From the NCBI GenBank assembly GCA_949739465.1, contig CATIYQ010000065.1, forward strand, positions 1 through 35,737: DNA of 35,737 nt, read 5' to 3'. Positions 8,035 to 15,201 of this stretch are shown here, in pieces. Every line of letters begins with the position of its first letter. The stretch's first letter is position 1. The notes beneath the pieces are model-generated. The model saw only the letters and a program-made list of their open reading frames with translations. It had not been told where the DNA came from and did not search any database. This DNA comes from an uncultured Peptococcaceae bacterium. Lineage in GTDB: Bacteria; Bacillota; Dehalobacteriia; UBA4068; JAAVYR01. Made by a program: the position numbers and the translations under genes.

Positions 8035-8730
8035 TTATTGATTGATTTGAAAATATGCCATCGGGTCTACCGGCTGATCGTTTTGAGATAAGGCAAACTG
8101 AATTTCTCCTTCCACCGCATTGCCAATGGTTGCCCCGGCGGCGATTTGCTGTCCTGCTGTTACTGACAAATCTTTCAGTCCACTATATACCATTTTCCAA
8201 CCGTTTTCACAAGTAACCGTTACCTGCCAATTACCCACATCACCAACAATGGTTGCCACTTGTCCAGCGCAGGCGTTAATGAGTTTACCCCCCTCCGGCG
8301 TTTTGATGGTGACACTATCCACCACCATATTGCCGTCCTCCCCTACGGAGAAGTTTTTTAGCACGATGCCGCTGATGGGAATCAAAAGAGAAGGATTATC
8401 TTCTCCTTCTTGGCTGCCATTCCCTATTACCCCATTATTTTCTGCAGGCGGCTGTTCTCCCTGAAAGTAAAGAGGCTGTAATACGGGAAGCAAATCTGTC
8501 TCCATATTCAGATTGTTAAATAACAATTGCTGCGTCGTTCTGCTCCAGTCATTATCCATTTTTATCACACCGGACACAGCAGCAAAAAGAATGCAACTCC
8601 AAATCACCTGCTTTACCCATAAACTGATTTTGGTTTTTCGCTGCCATTTACGCTCCCAGTTATTCTTGTTCATTGGTTCTCTCGGACGACTCTGTGCTGC
8701 GCCCATAGTGAAATCTCTTAGCTGACCCAT
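8035..8730 (-). CDS. SpoIVFA-like membrane protein with catalytically dead LytM (M23-like) domain
   Basis: 231-residue bitopic protein: basic cytosolic N-terminus (1-38), one membrane helix (about 39-57), a Gly/Asn/Glu-rich linker, then a LytM-fold domain from about 115 to 228 (GGKLINACAGQVATIV, GNWQVTVTCENGWKMVYSGL, AGATIGNAVEGEIQFAL). LytM peptidases bind zinc through H-x3-D and H-x-H; this domain contains no histidine at all, and the last motif reads IQFAL where active enzymes have a histidine pair. It is therefore a binding or scaffold domain. Size, topology and position (after the min genes and rodA, before the radical SAM pair and rplU) match spoIVFA of spore formers, but the partner protease gene spoIVFB that should follow is absent. 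An EnvC/NlpD-like amidase activator is the alternative reading. ATG with GGAG 9 bases upstream; probably co-transcribed with rodA. Confidence 0.75.
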   Translation of the reverse strand: MGQLRDFTMGAAQSRPREPMNKNNWERKWQRKTKISLWVKQVIWSCILFAAVSGVIKMDNDWSRTTQQLLFNNLNMETDLLPVLQPLYFQGEQPPAENNGVIGNGSQEGEDNPSLLIPISGIVLKNFSVGEDGNMVVDSVTIKTPEGGKLINACAGQVATIVGDVGNWQVTVTCENGWKMVYSGLKDLSVTAGQQIAAGATIGNAVEGEIQFALSQNDQPVDPMAYFQINQ

Positions 8731-8789
8731 ATTTCATCACTCCAGACAGGCTTTTTTATTATATATATGTCCCACCTGTCCGAATATAA

Positions 8790-9962
8790 CTAAAATAATC
8801 TTTGCGCCGACCGCATATTCACATTGAGCACCAGTCCCAGAGCTAACATATTAATGAGCATACTGCTGCCGCCATAGCTCAAGAAAGGCATGGGAAGCCC
8901 GGTAATGGGCATAATACCAATGGTCATCCCGGCATTAATAAAAATCTGAAAGCCGAACATGGCAGCAACACCTACGACAATGAGACTGCCCAATAAGTCT
9001 TTGGCTCGATAGGCAATCATCACTGCCCGCGCCAAAATGCCAAAATATAACGCAAGCAGAAAGAAACTGCCAACAAAGCCCCATTCTTCTCCTGCCACAG
9101 AGAAAATAAAGTCCGTATGATGCTCCGGTAAGAAATTCCCCTGGACCTGAGAACCCTTACCATAGCCTTTTCCCCAGAGCCCCCCAGAACCAATGGCAAT
9201 TTCCGATTGAATCATATGATATCCCGTATCCAACGGGTCCATTTCCGGATTGATAAAGATAATCAACCGCGTCAGCTGGTAGCCTTTTAGCGGGATGAAC
9301 CAAGGCAGCTCCTCCGGTAAATGCTGATAGCCGTCTGTATAAAAAAACAAGACGAAGAAAATGAACAGCACTGCGAATAATATAATCAAAATAAACCAAA
9401 GCATGACTTTAGGGGGAAGTCCTCCCACCCAAAGCATAGCAAATAAAATCGCCACAAATACCAAAGAAGTACCAAGGTCAGGCTCTGCAAAAATAAGCAG
9501 CATGGGCAGTCCCATAAAAGCAAAGGCTGCTAAGATATTTTTCCACTCACCCATTTCATGTTCACGCTTGGCAAGGAAACAAGCAAAACAAATAATCATG
9601 AGGATTTTGGCAAGCTCCGAGGGCTGAAAATCCATAAATTTCAAATCATACCAACGGTGAGCGCCCTTCTGCGCCGGCATGAATAATACCCCCACCAGCA
9701 GCAATAGATTTACGCCATAAATTAACGGTGAAATGCGGGCAAAATATTGATAATCAAAAAAGAGCACGCACACTAAAGCAATAAGTCCCAGTACAATCCA
9801 TAAAAGTTGCCGTTTCACATAATAAAAGCTGTCGCTGCCTACATTGGTAGAAGCGCTTTTTAAAATCACCAGATTTACCACCAAAAGCGCCGCAACCATG
9901 GCAACGAATACCCAATCTATATTTTTCAGATATCTTTTTTCTATCACGAATCCAACTGCCAC
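8790..9962 (-). CDS. rodA: Rod-shape SEDS glycosyltransferase RodA
   Basis: SEDS-family peptidoglycan polymerase of the elongasome, paired with the class B PBP encoded at 11809-13719. About 390 residues with roughly ten hydrophobic helices. SEDS hallmarks are visible: FQPSELAKI (about 120), a large extracellular loop with PLDTGYHMIQSEIAIGSGG and the following GKGYGKG, HHTDFIFSVAGEEWG, and PFLSYGGSS near the C-terminus. The loop following QLTRL and the absence of an FtsW-like C-terminal tail favour RodA over FtsW. The frame opens with a GTG at 9960-9962 that has no ribosome site; a second GTG at 9945-9947 has AGGTGG 11 bases upstream and may be the true start, removing five residues. Its own promoter overlaps the minE terminator. 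Confidence 0.93.
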   Translation of the reverse strand: MAVGFVIEKRYLKNIDWVFVAMVAALLVVNLVILKSASTNVGSDSFYYVKRQLLWIVLGLIALVCVLFFDYQYFARISPLIYGVNLLLLVGVLFMPAQKGAHRWYDLKFMDFQPSELAKILMIICFACFLAKREHEMGEWKNILAAFAFMGLPMLLIFAEPDLGTSLVFVAILFAMLWVGGLPPKVMLWFILIILFAVLFIFFVLFFYTDGYQHLPEELPWFIPLKGYQLTRLIIFINPEMDPLDTGYHMIQSEIAIGSGGLWGKGYGKGSQVQGNFLPEHHTDFIFSVAGEEWGFVGSFFLLALYFGILARAVMIAYRAKDLLGSLIVVGVAAMFGFQIFINAGMTIGIMPITGLPMPFLSYGGSSMLINMLALGLVLNVNMRSAQRLF

Positions 9963-10054
9963 CTATCTGCAAGGTTTTCTAACGTAAACAAAAAATCTTC
10001 ATAACAAAAAATCTCTGTTATGATGACGAAATTATGCTTGTTTTGTTGTCTATT

Positions 10055-10083
10055 AGTGTATCCTAAAATAAGAAAAATGGCAA
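10055..10083 (-). promoter_or_regulatory. Promoter of rodA, embedded in the min terminator
   Basis: TTGCCA (10078-10083) and TACACT (10055-10060) on the minus strand with a 17-base spacer. The -35 is formed by the last bases of the terminator's second arm and the spacer by its T-tract. It would give a leader of about 85-100 bases containing a CATAACA / TGTTATG hairpin (10000-10022). Confidence 0.45.
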
Positions 10084-10120
10084 ACAAAAATAATAAAAAA
10101 TAATTATTTTTGTTTGCCAT
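10064..10120 (-). terminator. Rho-independent terminator after minE
   Basis: Perfect 18-bp stem (10077-10094 with 10103-10120), 8-base loop, followed on the minus strand by TTTTCTTATTTT. It ends the minC-minD-minE transcript 26 bases past the minE stop. The stem is AT-rich. Confidence 0.85.
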
Positions 10121-10146
10121 AAAAAATATTAATTACCCAGCTAAAC

Positions 10147-10422
10147 CTAGCTGATATTTCTCTTTACACTCAAAATAGGAATATTTGCCACCAGAGACGC
10201 CGTACCGTCTTCATTGTTCATAGATACCTCTAACGCATCTTGGTCGATTTCCATATATTTATTGATGACAGCAATTAAATCTTCCCGCAAATGATTCATT
10301 ACATCTTCAGACATATTTGCTCTATCATGCACAAGCACCAAACGGAGGCGTTCTTTTGCTACGTCTTTACTACCGTTGCCATCCTTCCCAAATATACGGT
10401 TAATCACATCTGTAAAAGCCAT
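10147..10422 (-). CDS. minE: Cell division topological specificity factor MinE
   Basis: MinE stimulates MinD ATP hydrolysis and drives pole-to-pole oscillation of MinCD. 91 residues, the normal length, beginning with an amphipathic membrane-targeting and MinD-binding stretch (MAFTDVINRIFG), then KERLRLVLVHDRANMS, the conserved contact region, and a C-terminal dimerisation domain. AAAGGAGG lies 7 bases before the ATG. The gene follows minD by 17 bases. Its presence means the system should oscillate rather than be held at poles by a DivIVA/MinJ anchor. Confidence 0.96.
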   Translation of the reverse strand: MAFTDVINRIFGKDGNGSKDVAKERLRLVLVHDRANMSEDVMNHLREDLIAVINKYMEIDQDALEVSMNNEDGTASLVANIPILSVKRNIS

Positions 10423-10439
10423 TTATGATTCCTCCTTTA

Positions 10440-11231
10440 CTACTTGCTAAAGATGCTGCGGATTTTTTCAAAGAAACCGCCGGATTCTTCCAAAGACATC
10501 AGCGGCACTTCTTTACCGGTGATTCTTGCCGCAATATTTCTGTATGCTTGTCCCGCTTTCGACTTATCATCAAGAACAGCCGGCTCCCCTTTGTTGGTGG
10601 AGATAACGATAGAGTCATCATCCGGTACGATACCTAAGAGGTCAATTGCTAAAATATCCAGCATATCTTCGACAGACATCATATCCCCAGTTTTCACCAT
10701 TTTAGTTCTGATTCTGTTGACAACGAGCTTAGGAGATTTTAATCCTGCCGCTTCTAACAGACCAATGATTCTGTCGGCATCGCGGACAGCGGAAACTTCC
10801 GGTGTGGTAACAACAATTGCTTGTTCTGCACCTGCAATAGCGCTTTTAAAACCATGTTCAATCCCGGCGGGACAGTCGATGATGATATAGTCAAATTCAT
10901 CTTTTAATTTGGCGCACAAATCCCGCATTTGTTCTTCATTGACAGCCGTTTTATCTTTGGTTTGCGCAGCAGGCAGGAGATACAAATTTTCAAACCTCTT
11001 GTCCTTAATCATGGCTTGCTTCAAGCGGCAATTTTCTCTTACTACATCCACAATATCATAAACAATTCTATTTTCCAGCCCCATAACAACGTCAAGATTT
11101 CTGAGACCGATATCTGTATCCAACATCGCCACTTTATGTCCTAAAGCAGCAAGTCCGGTACCAATATTAGCGCTTGTTGTCGTTTTACCTACGCCGCCTT
11201 TACCAGATGTTACTACGATTACCTCACCCAT
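10440..11231 (-). CDS. minD: Septum site-determining ATPase MinD
   Basis: Membrane-switching ParA/MinD-type ATPase that recruits MinC to the membrane. 263 residues: deviant Walker A KGGVGKTT at 11-18 with the signature lysine K11, LDTDIGLRNLD (switch I region), DYIIIDCPAGIE (Walker B / switch II) and a C-terminal amphipathic membrane-targeting helix (GFFEKIRSIFSK, 252-263). AAGGAGG lies 9 bases before the ATG. It sits between minC (37 bases upstream) and minE in one transcript. Confidence 0.98.
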   Translation of the reverse strand: MGEVIVVTSGKGGVGKTTTSANIGTGLAALGHKVAMLDTDIGLRNLDVVMGLENRIVYDIVDVVRENCRLKQAMIKDKRFENLYLLPAAQTKDKTAVNEEQMRDLCAKLKDEFDYIIIDCPAGIEHGFKSAIAGAEQAIVVTTPEVSAVRDADRIIGLLEAAGLKSPKLVVNRIRTKMVKTGDMMSVEDMLDILAIDLLGIVPDDDSIVISTNKGEPAVLDDKSKAGQAYRNIAARITGKEVPLMSLEESGGFFEKIRSIFSK

Positions 11232-11268
11232 TCAGTTTGTCCTCCTTTAATTTATCTCAATAAAATTT

Positions 11269-11649
11269 TTACGCTTTTTCACTGCTCGGCAAGAATCGTT
11301 CAATGACCACCGAGCCATCCTTGATTTTAGCAATTTCCGGATGTTCCGGAAGTGATATTGCCGCGCCATCCGGCGGACGGGTAATTAAGCTGCCGATACG
11401 CAACTGCGTCGGCGCCAAAGAAAAGGCGGTTACCGTCGCCCCTGCTTCTCCACTGGCACCGGCATGGACCACCCCTCTGAGCGCGCCGAAAACCACAATA
11501 TGACCTGCCGCTACAATTTCCGCGCCGGGATTCACATCGCCCAGCACCACCACATTACCGTCATAGTGGATGCTCTGCCCGGAACGCAATGTTTTTTGCA
11601 GCAGCAACGTCTTTTCATTATCTAAATTTTCTGCCAAAAACTGATTCAT
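11269..11649 (-). CDS. minC: MinC reduced to its C-terminal MinD-binding domain
   Basis: Division-site inhibitor MinC, but only the C-terminal beta-helix domain. From the ATG at 11647-11649 (GGAGG 10 bases upstream) the protein has 126 residues, against roughly 210-235 for a complete MinC. The recognisable part is KTLRSGQSIHYDGNVVVLGD, then VNPGAEIVAAGHIVVFGALR and GVVHAGASG, the MinC_C signature with the R-G-x-x-x-A-G-A surface that binds MinD. A longer reading from a TTG at 11688 adds only 13 residues overlapping the ribosome site. The N-terminal domain, which destabilises FtsZ filaments, is absent, and a sigma-A promoter occupies the place where its codons would be. The C-domain alone can still bind MinD and the FtsZ tail in other species. 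Confidence 0.88.
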   Translation of the reverse strand: MNQFLAENLDNEKTLLLQKTLRSGQSIHYDGNVVVLGDVNPGAEIVAAGHIVVFGALRGVVHAGASGEAGATVTAFSLAPTQLRIGSLITRPPDGAAISLPEHPEIAKIKDGSVVIERFLPSSEKA

Positions 11650-11700
11650 TTGCCCTTTTCCTCCGTAAAATTTCACGGTTTCTCGCAAAATCTATTTTCT

Positions 11701-11729
11701 ATTATAACACCTTTTACCATTTCTACAAA
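11701..11729 (-). promoter_or_regulatory. Promoter of minC-minD-minE
   Basis: TATAAT (11701-11706) with TTTGTA (11724-11729) 17 bases upstream on the minus strand. The start point would be about 45 bases before the minC ATG, directly after the end of mrdA. Confidence 0.65.
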
Positions 11730-11808
11730 ACAGAAAAAAATTCCTGCTTTCTGATGAAACGCAAATAGAAACAAATTCTGACAGTTTTTGGCAATAGTCT
11801 CTTCCCGT

Positions 11809-13719
11809 CTACTCCATGGACTCCGGTAATTCGTCAGGCAGCGGTACACTGTTTAAACCAAAATATTCCTCAAAAACCGCCTTGCACACCAACCCCATAG
11901 AAGAACCGCCGTGAAAGCCGTATTCCATCACGCCGGCAAAGGCGATTTGCGGGTCATCATAAGGCGCATAAGCAACAAAGATACCATGATAGTCCTTATC
12001 CTTATCATCGCCCACTAAGCCCGTTTGGGCTGTCCCTGTTTTCGCCGCTACTTTGATATCAGCCGGAAAGTTGGCAAAGAGAGAACGAGCGGTCCCGTTC
12101 CTGCCGGTGGTTACCTCCAACATTGCCCGCTGTATCAATGCCAATTGTTCCGATGTCAGGCTCAATTCGCCCTGTACCACAGGTTCAAAGGTCCAGATTG
12201 CGATGCCGTCTTCCGTTAAAACTTGGTCCACCAGATGAGGTTGCATATTTTTACCACCGTTGGCAATGGTGGCAATATAATTTGCCATTTGAATAGGCGT
12301 AAACAAATTATATCCCTGTCCCATAGACATATAGTAAGTATCATATAACCGCCATTGTTGCTCCCAGCCGCTAAACCGTTGATTCTTCCATTCCTCGTTG
12401 GGCAACAACCCAGCAGCTTCCCCCGGTAAATCAATGCCGGTAGTATGCCCCAAACCTAATTGCCAGCCTGCCTGATACAATGCGTCACTCCCTGCCCGCT
12501 TAGCAATTTCCTGGAAATAGTTATTACAGGATACCCCTAACGCCTCATACATATTGACATTACCATGAGCGCGAGGACATTTCGCCTTGGGCTGCACCCA
12601 AGCAGAAGGCGTACAATTAATCCGTTCATTAGGGTCCCAGCCACCAAAGGCAACAGCCGCTACAGCCGTTACCATTTTGAAGGTAGACCCCGGCGGGTAA
12701 GTACCGGAAACCGCTCGATTAAACATAGGTTTTAAATTTTCGTCCCAATAATATGCCGTTTTTTCCTTAGAAAGCCCGGTAGCAAAATCATTAGGGTCCA
12801 TAAAAGGATAGCTGACCATAGCAAGAACGCCGCCTGTTTTCACATCCATAAGGACAGCCGCCCCTGCCTGGGCTTTTGGTCTGGTTTTTTGGATTTTACC
12901 GATCACTTCCACTAAGGTATCTTCCATGACTCGTTGCAGATTGCTGTCAAGGGTCAGCTTAATGGAGTTGCCAGTTACAGCATCCTGTGTACTTCTAGTC
13001 GCCACAGGACGGTGCTTAGCGTTTACCTCTACTTTTTGCGCACCCTTTTTCCCACGCAAACCGATTTCTTTACCATCAACGGTAAAGCGCTCCATGGTTT
13101 TTTCCAGCCCAGTTTTTCCAATCCAGTCGTTGTAGCTGTAACCGTAATTTTCTACTAAGTCTTGCTCATCAGCGCTAATCAGCCCGACTGTGCCGATGAC
13201 CTGCCCTGCAAGCGACCCCATAGGATAATAGCGAGTCGGTTCCTCCATAATCATCACGCCCGGTAAATCCACCCGCATTTCTTCTATCTGCGTAATGATG
13301 CTAAGTCCTTCCTCATAGGCAAACCGTTTGATAATAATCGGCTCATAGCTGCGCACATGGGTTTTGATTTTATCCAAAATAAATTCAGGCGTAATTTCCG
13401 GGTCCTGCAATAAGCCTGATAAAGTTTTTGCCACATCTTCCTTATCGTCAATTTCCGTAGAAATCAAAGCCACCGCATAGATAGGCTTACTGATTGCCAG
13501 CTCCTGCATATTTTTATCATAAATATTGCCCCGTCTTGCAGGGGTGGATAAAATACGGATTTGGTTACGATCGGACATGGTGGTATATTCGTCTGCCATC
13601 ACCACCTGCAAAAAGAAAAGTCTGCTTGTCAGCGCCGCAAGACAGATTGCCAAGAAAATGCCGATAGATTTAAACCGAAATAAATGTTCCGCATTTTTTT
13701 TATTTTCTAATTCAGACAA
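11809..13719 (-). CDS. mrdA: Class B penicillin-binding protein 2 (elongasome transpeptidase)
   Basis: Peptidoglycan DD-transpeptidase that works with RodA and MreBCD in lateral wall growth. 636 residues: N-terminal membrane helix (about 17-38), PBP dimerisation/pedestal domain (RRGNIYDKN near 63) and transpeptidase domain with S345-x-x-K348 (GSTFK), S397-C-N399 and K560-T-G562. The start codon is TTG (13717-13719) with GGAGGG eight bases upstream. A four-codon ATG reading frame lies in between, ending in a TGA that overlaps the third base region of the second codon of mrdA. Encoded after mreD (33 bases), consistent with the mreBCD-mrdA operon. Length and motifs are complete; no truncation. 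Confidence 0.96.
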   Translation of the reverse strand: MSELENKKNAEHLFRFKSIGIFLAICLAALTSRLFFLQVVMADEYTTMSDRNQIRILSTPARRGNIYDKNMQELAISKPIYAVALISTEIDDKEDVAKTLSGLLQDPEITPEFILDKIKTHVRSYEPIIIKRFAYEEGLSIITQIEEMRVDLPGVMIMEEPTRYYPMGSLAGQVIGTVGLISADEQDLVENYGYSYNDWIGKTGLEKTMERFTVDGKEIGLRGKKGAQKVEVNAKHRPVATRSTQDAVTGNSIKLTLDSNLQRVMEDTLVEVIGKIQKTRPKAQAGAAVLMDVKTGGVLAMVSYPFMDPNDFATGLSKEKTAYYWDENLKPMFNRAVSGTYPPGSTFKMVTAVAAVAFGGWDPNERINCTPSAWVQPKAKCPRAHGNVNMYEALGVSCNNYFQEIAKRAGSDALYQAGWQLGLGHTTGIDLPGEAAGLLPNEEWKNQRFSGWEQQWRLYDTYYMSMGQGYNLFTPIQMANYIATIANGGKNMQPHLVDQVLTEDGIAIWTFEPVVQGELSLTSEQLALIQRAMLEVTTGRNGTARSLFANFPADIKVAAKTGTAQTGLVGDDKDKDYHGIFVAYAPYDDPQIAFAGVMEYGFHGGSSMGLVCKAVFEEYFGLNSVPLPDELPESME

Positions 13720-13752
13720 GGAGCATTCCCTCCTCTCAATATGTTTAGCAGA

Positions 13753-14268
13753 TTAACCAATGTCGACCACATCCGCCCTTTTCAACCAGCCGTTTTCATA
13801 GCAAAAATAAAATAAAACATAAAGAAACGGCGCTAAAATACCATTGTAAATAGCAGCCACCACCATATAAGGCAATGTGTATTCCCATAAAGACAATTGC
13901 CACCCCAATAAATTTGCTCCGAACCAAAAAACACTTTCCGTAATAACAACAGCAAGCATAGTTGCTACAATGGGTATCCAGTAATTATCCCGGTAAAATT
14001 TCTCGCCCAGATAACCGCCGACCATACCGGCTAAAATACGTCCTAACATACCTAAACCGATGTATTGACCAATCAGCATGTCGCTAACAAAGCCTAAAAT
14101 ACCGCCGGCAACACCGCCATAGACAGGACCTTCCAAAACGCCTAAAAATACAATATAGATGAGTAACAAGTCCGGCTGCACCCCATAAATACGGATATGG
14201 GGCAGCCAGGTCTCTGACAATATCACAATGGAAAATGCAATCAAAAATAATGTAAACTTTCTCTTCAT
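13753..14268 (-). CDS. mreD: Rod shape-determining protein MreD
   Basis: Integral membrane component of the elongasome linking MreC to the synthetic enzymes. 171 residues, almost entirely hydrophobic, with about five helices; the loop PHIRIYGVQPDLLLIYIVFL is the MreD signature. It begins 13 bases after the mreC stop with only a weak GGGG ribosome site, suggesting coupling to mreC. It is the only clear ATG start among the mre/mrdA/rodA genes in this window. Confidence 0.93.
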   Translation of the reverse strand: MKRKFTLFLIAFSIVILSETWLPHIRIYGVQPDLLLIYIVFLGVLEGPVYGGVAGGILGFVSDMLIGQYIGLGMLGRILAGMVGGYLGEKFYRDNYWIPIVATMLAVVITESVFWFGANLLGWQLSLWEYTLPYMVVAAIYNGILAPFLYVLFYFCYENGWLKRADVVDIG

Positions 14269-14281
14269 GGTTTTACCCCGG

Positions 14282-15118
14282 TTATTCTTTGGTTTGTAGC
14301 ACCATTACTTCTTCCAGACGGTCAAAGTCGACAAAAGGCGTTACCGTGACCTCTAACATAAGCCCCCCTGCCGCCGTCTGTATCTCGCTGATATATCCCA
14401 CCAAAAGCCCGGCAGGATAAATGCCCCCTAAGCCTGAGGAGATAACCGTTTGATTTTTCTGGATATTGGCATCATAAGGCACATGATTGAGCTGCAAATG
14501 ATTACCCAAATCCCCTTTGCCTTCTACCACCCCCGGCGTTCTGCTGGGCTGCACCAAGACGCCTACCGTGCCGTCCTTATCCAAAATCAGCAACACTTCC
14601 GAAGTGTATTCGCTGACAGAAATAATCCGTCCCACTAAGCCATCACCGTTCACTACAGGCATGCCTTTGCGAAAGCCTCGGTCCGCGCCGCCTTTGATGG
14701 TAACGGTATTATACCAAGAGCTGGAGTTTCTGGCAATAACAGGCGCTACCGTCATGGTGAACTCCTGTTCCAGCCGTTCCGACATGGCTAATAATTTGCG
14801 TAGGCGGCTGTTTTCTAAATCCACCTCTACCAGACGGCTGGTTTCCTTTTGCAGGGCGGAAATTTCTTCCTGTAAGCGCTGGTTTTCCGCTTCCAGTGTT
14901 TTCACACTGGTAAAGTAGCCGCCAAAAGAAGAAAATTGATTGCCCACCCAAATCAAACCGTTTTGAAAAGGCGCCATGACATCACAAAAGATTTTTTCAA
15001 TTGTTGACATATCGTCCCGCTTGGGACCGGTATGGTAAGCAATAAACAGAAAGATAATAATAAATGCGATAACGCCCCATATTACCCATCTGCGCCGCGT
15101 ATTCCGCAATCTACCCAC
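14282..15118 (-). CDS. mreC: Rod shape-determining protein MreC
   Basis: Bitopic elongasome protein that activates PBP2. From the GTG at 15116-15118 it has 278 residues: basic N-terminus, one helix (WVIWGVIAFIIIFLFIAY), a coiled coil (about 70-110, LEAENQRLQEEISALQKE) and the two beta-barrel domains (VNGDGLVGRIISVSEYTSEV, later SGLGGIYPAGLLVGYI). A longer frame starts at a TTG (15167-15169), but that codon and the following ones lie inside a strong hairpin and have a poor ribosome site, while GAGGG sits eight bases before the GTG. I therefore prefer the shorter form; the choice changes only 17 residues. It follows mreB and overlaps nothing downstream. Confidence 0.93.
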   Translation of the reverse strand: MGRLRNTRRRWVIWGVIAFIIIFLFIAYHTGPKRDDMSTIEKIFCDVMAPFQNGLIWVGNQFSSFGGYFTSVKTLEAENQRLQEEISALQKETSRLVEVDLENSRLRKLLAMSERLEQEFTMTVAPVIARNSSSWYNTVTIKGGADRGFRKGMPVVNGDGLVGRIISVSEYTSEVLLILDKDGTVGVLVQPSRTPGVVEGKGDLGNHLQLNHVPYDANIQKNQTVISSGLGGIYPAGLLVGYISEIQTAAGGLMLEVTVTPFVDFDRLEEVMVLQTKE

Positions 15119-15152
15119 ACTCCATTTACCCTCGGTTTTACTCCGACGAAGA

Positions 15153-15194
15153 AAAGAGCTTTTAACCAAGAAACCCTTGTGTTAAAAGCTCTTT
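15153..15194. terminator. Strong hairpin between mreB and mreC; possible attenuator or antisense terminator
   Basis: Perfect 14-bp inverted repeat, AAAGAGCTTTTAAC at 15153-15166 and its complement at 15181-15194, with an inner CAAG/CTTG pair (15167-15170 with 15176-15179). On the minus strand it starts eight bases after the mreB stop and is followed by a poor T-tract (TCTTCGTC). On the plus strand it is followed by CTTGTTTTTATC, a better terminator tail. It could reduce transcription from mreB into mreC, or stop antisense RNA running toward mreB. Confidence 0.6.
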
Positions 15195-15201
15195 CTTGTT
15201 T

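Noticed and set aside
11650..11688. TTG start giving MinC of 139 residues
   Set aside because: It runs through its own Shine-Dalgarno and adds no MinC_N sequence.
15153..15194. Ordinary terminator ending the mreB transcript
   Set aside because: The T-tract toward mreC is poor, and no promoter for mreC can be seen between the hairpin and its start, so full termination is unlikely.
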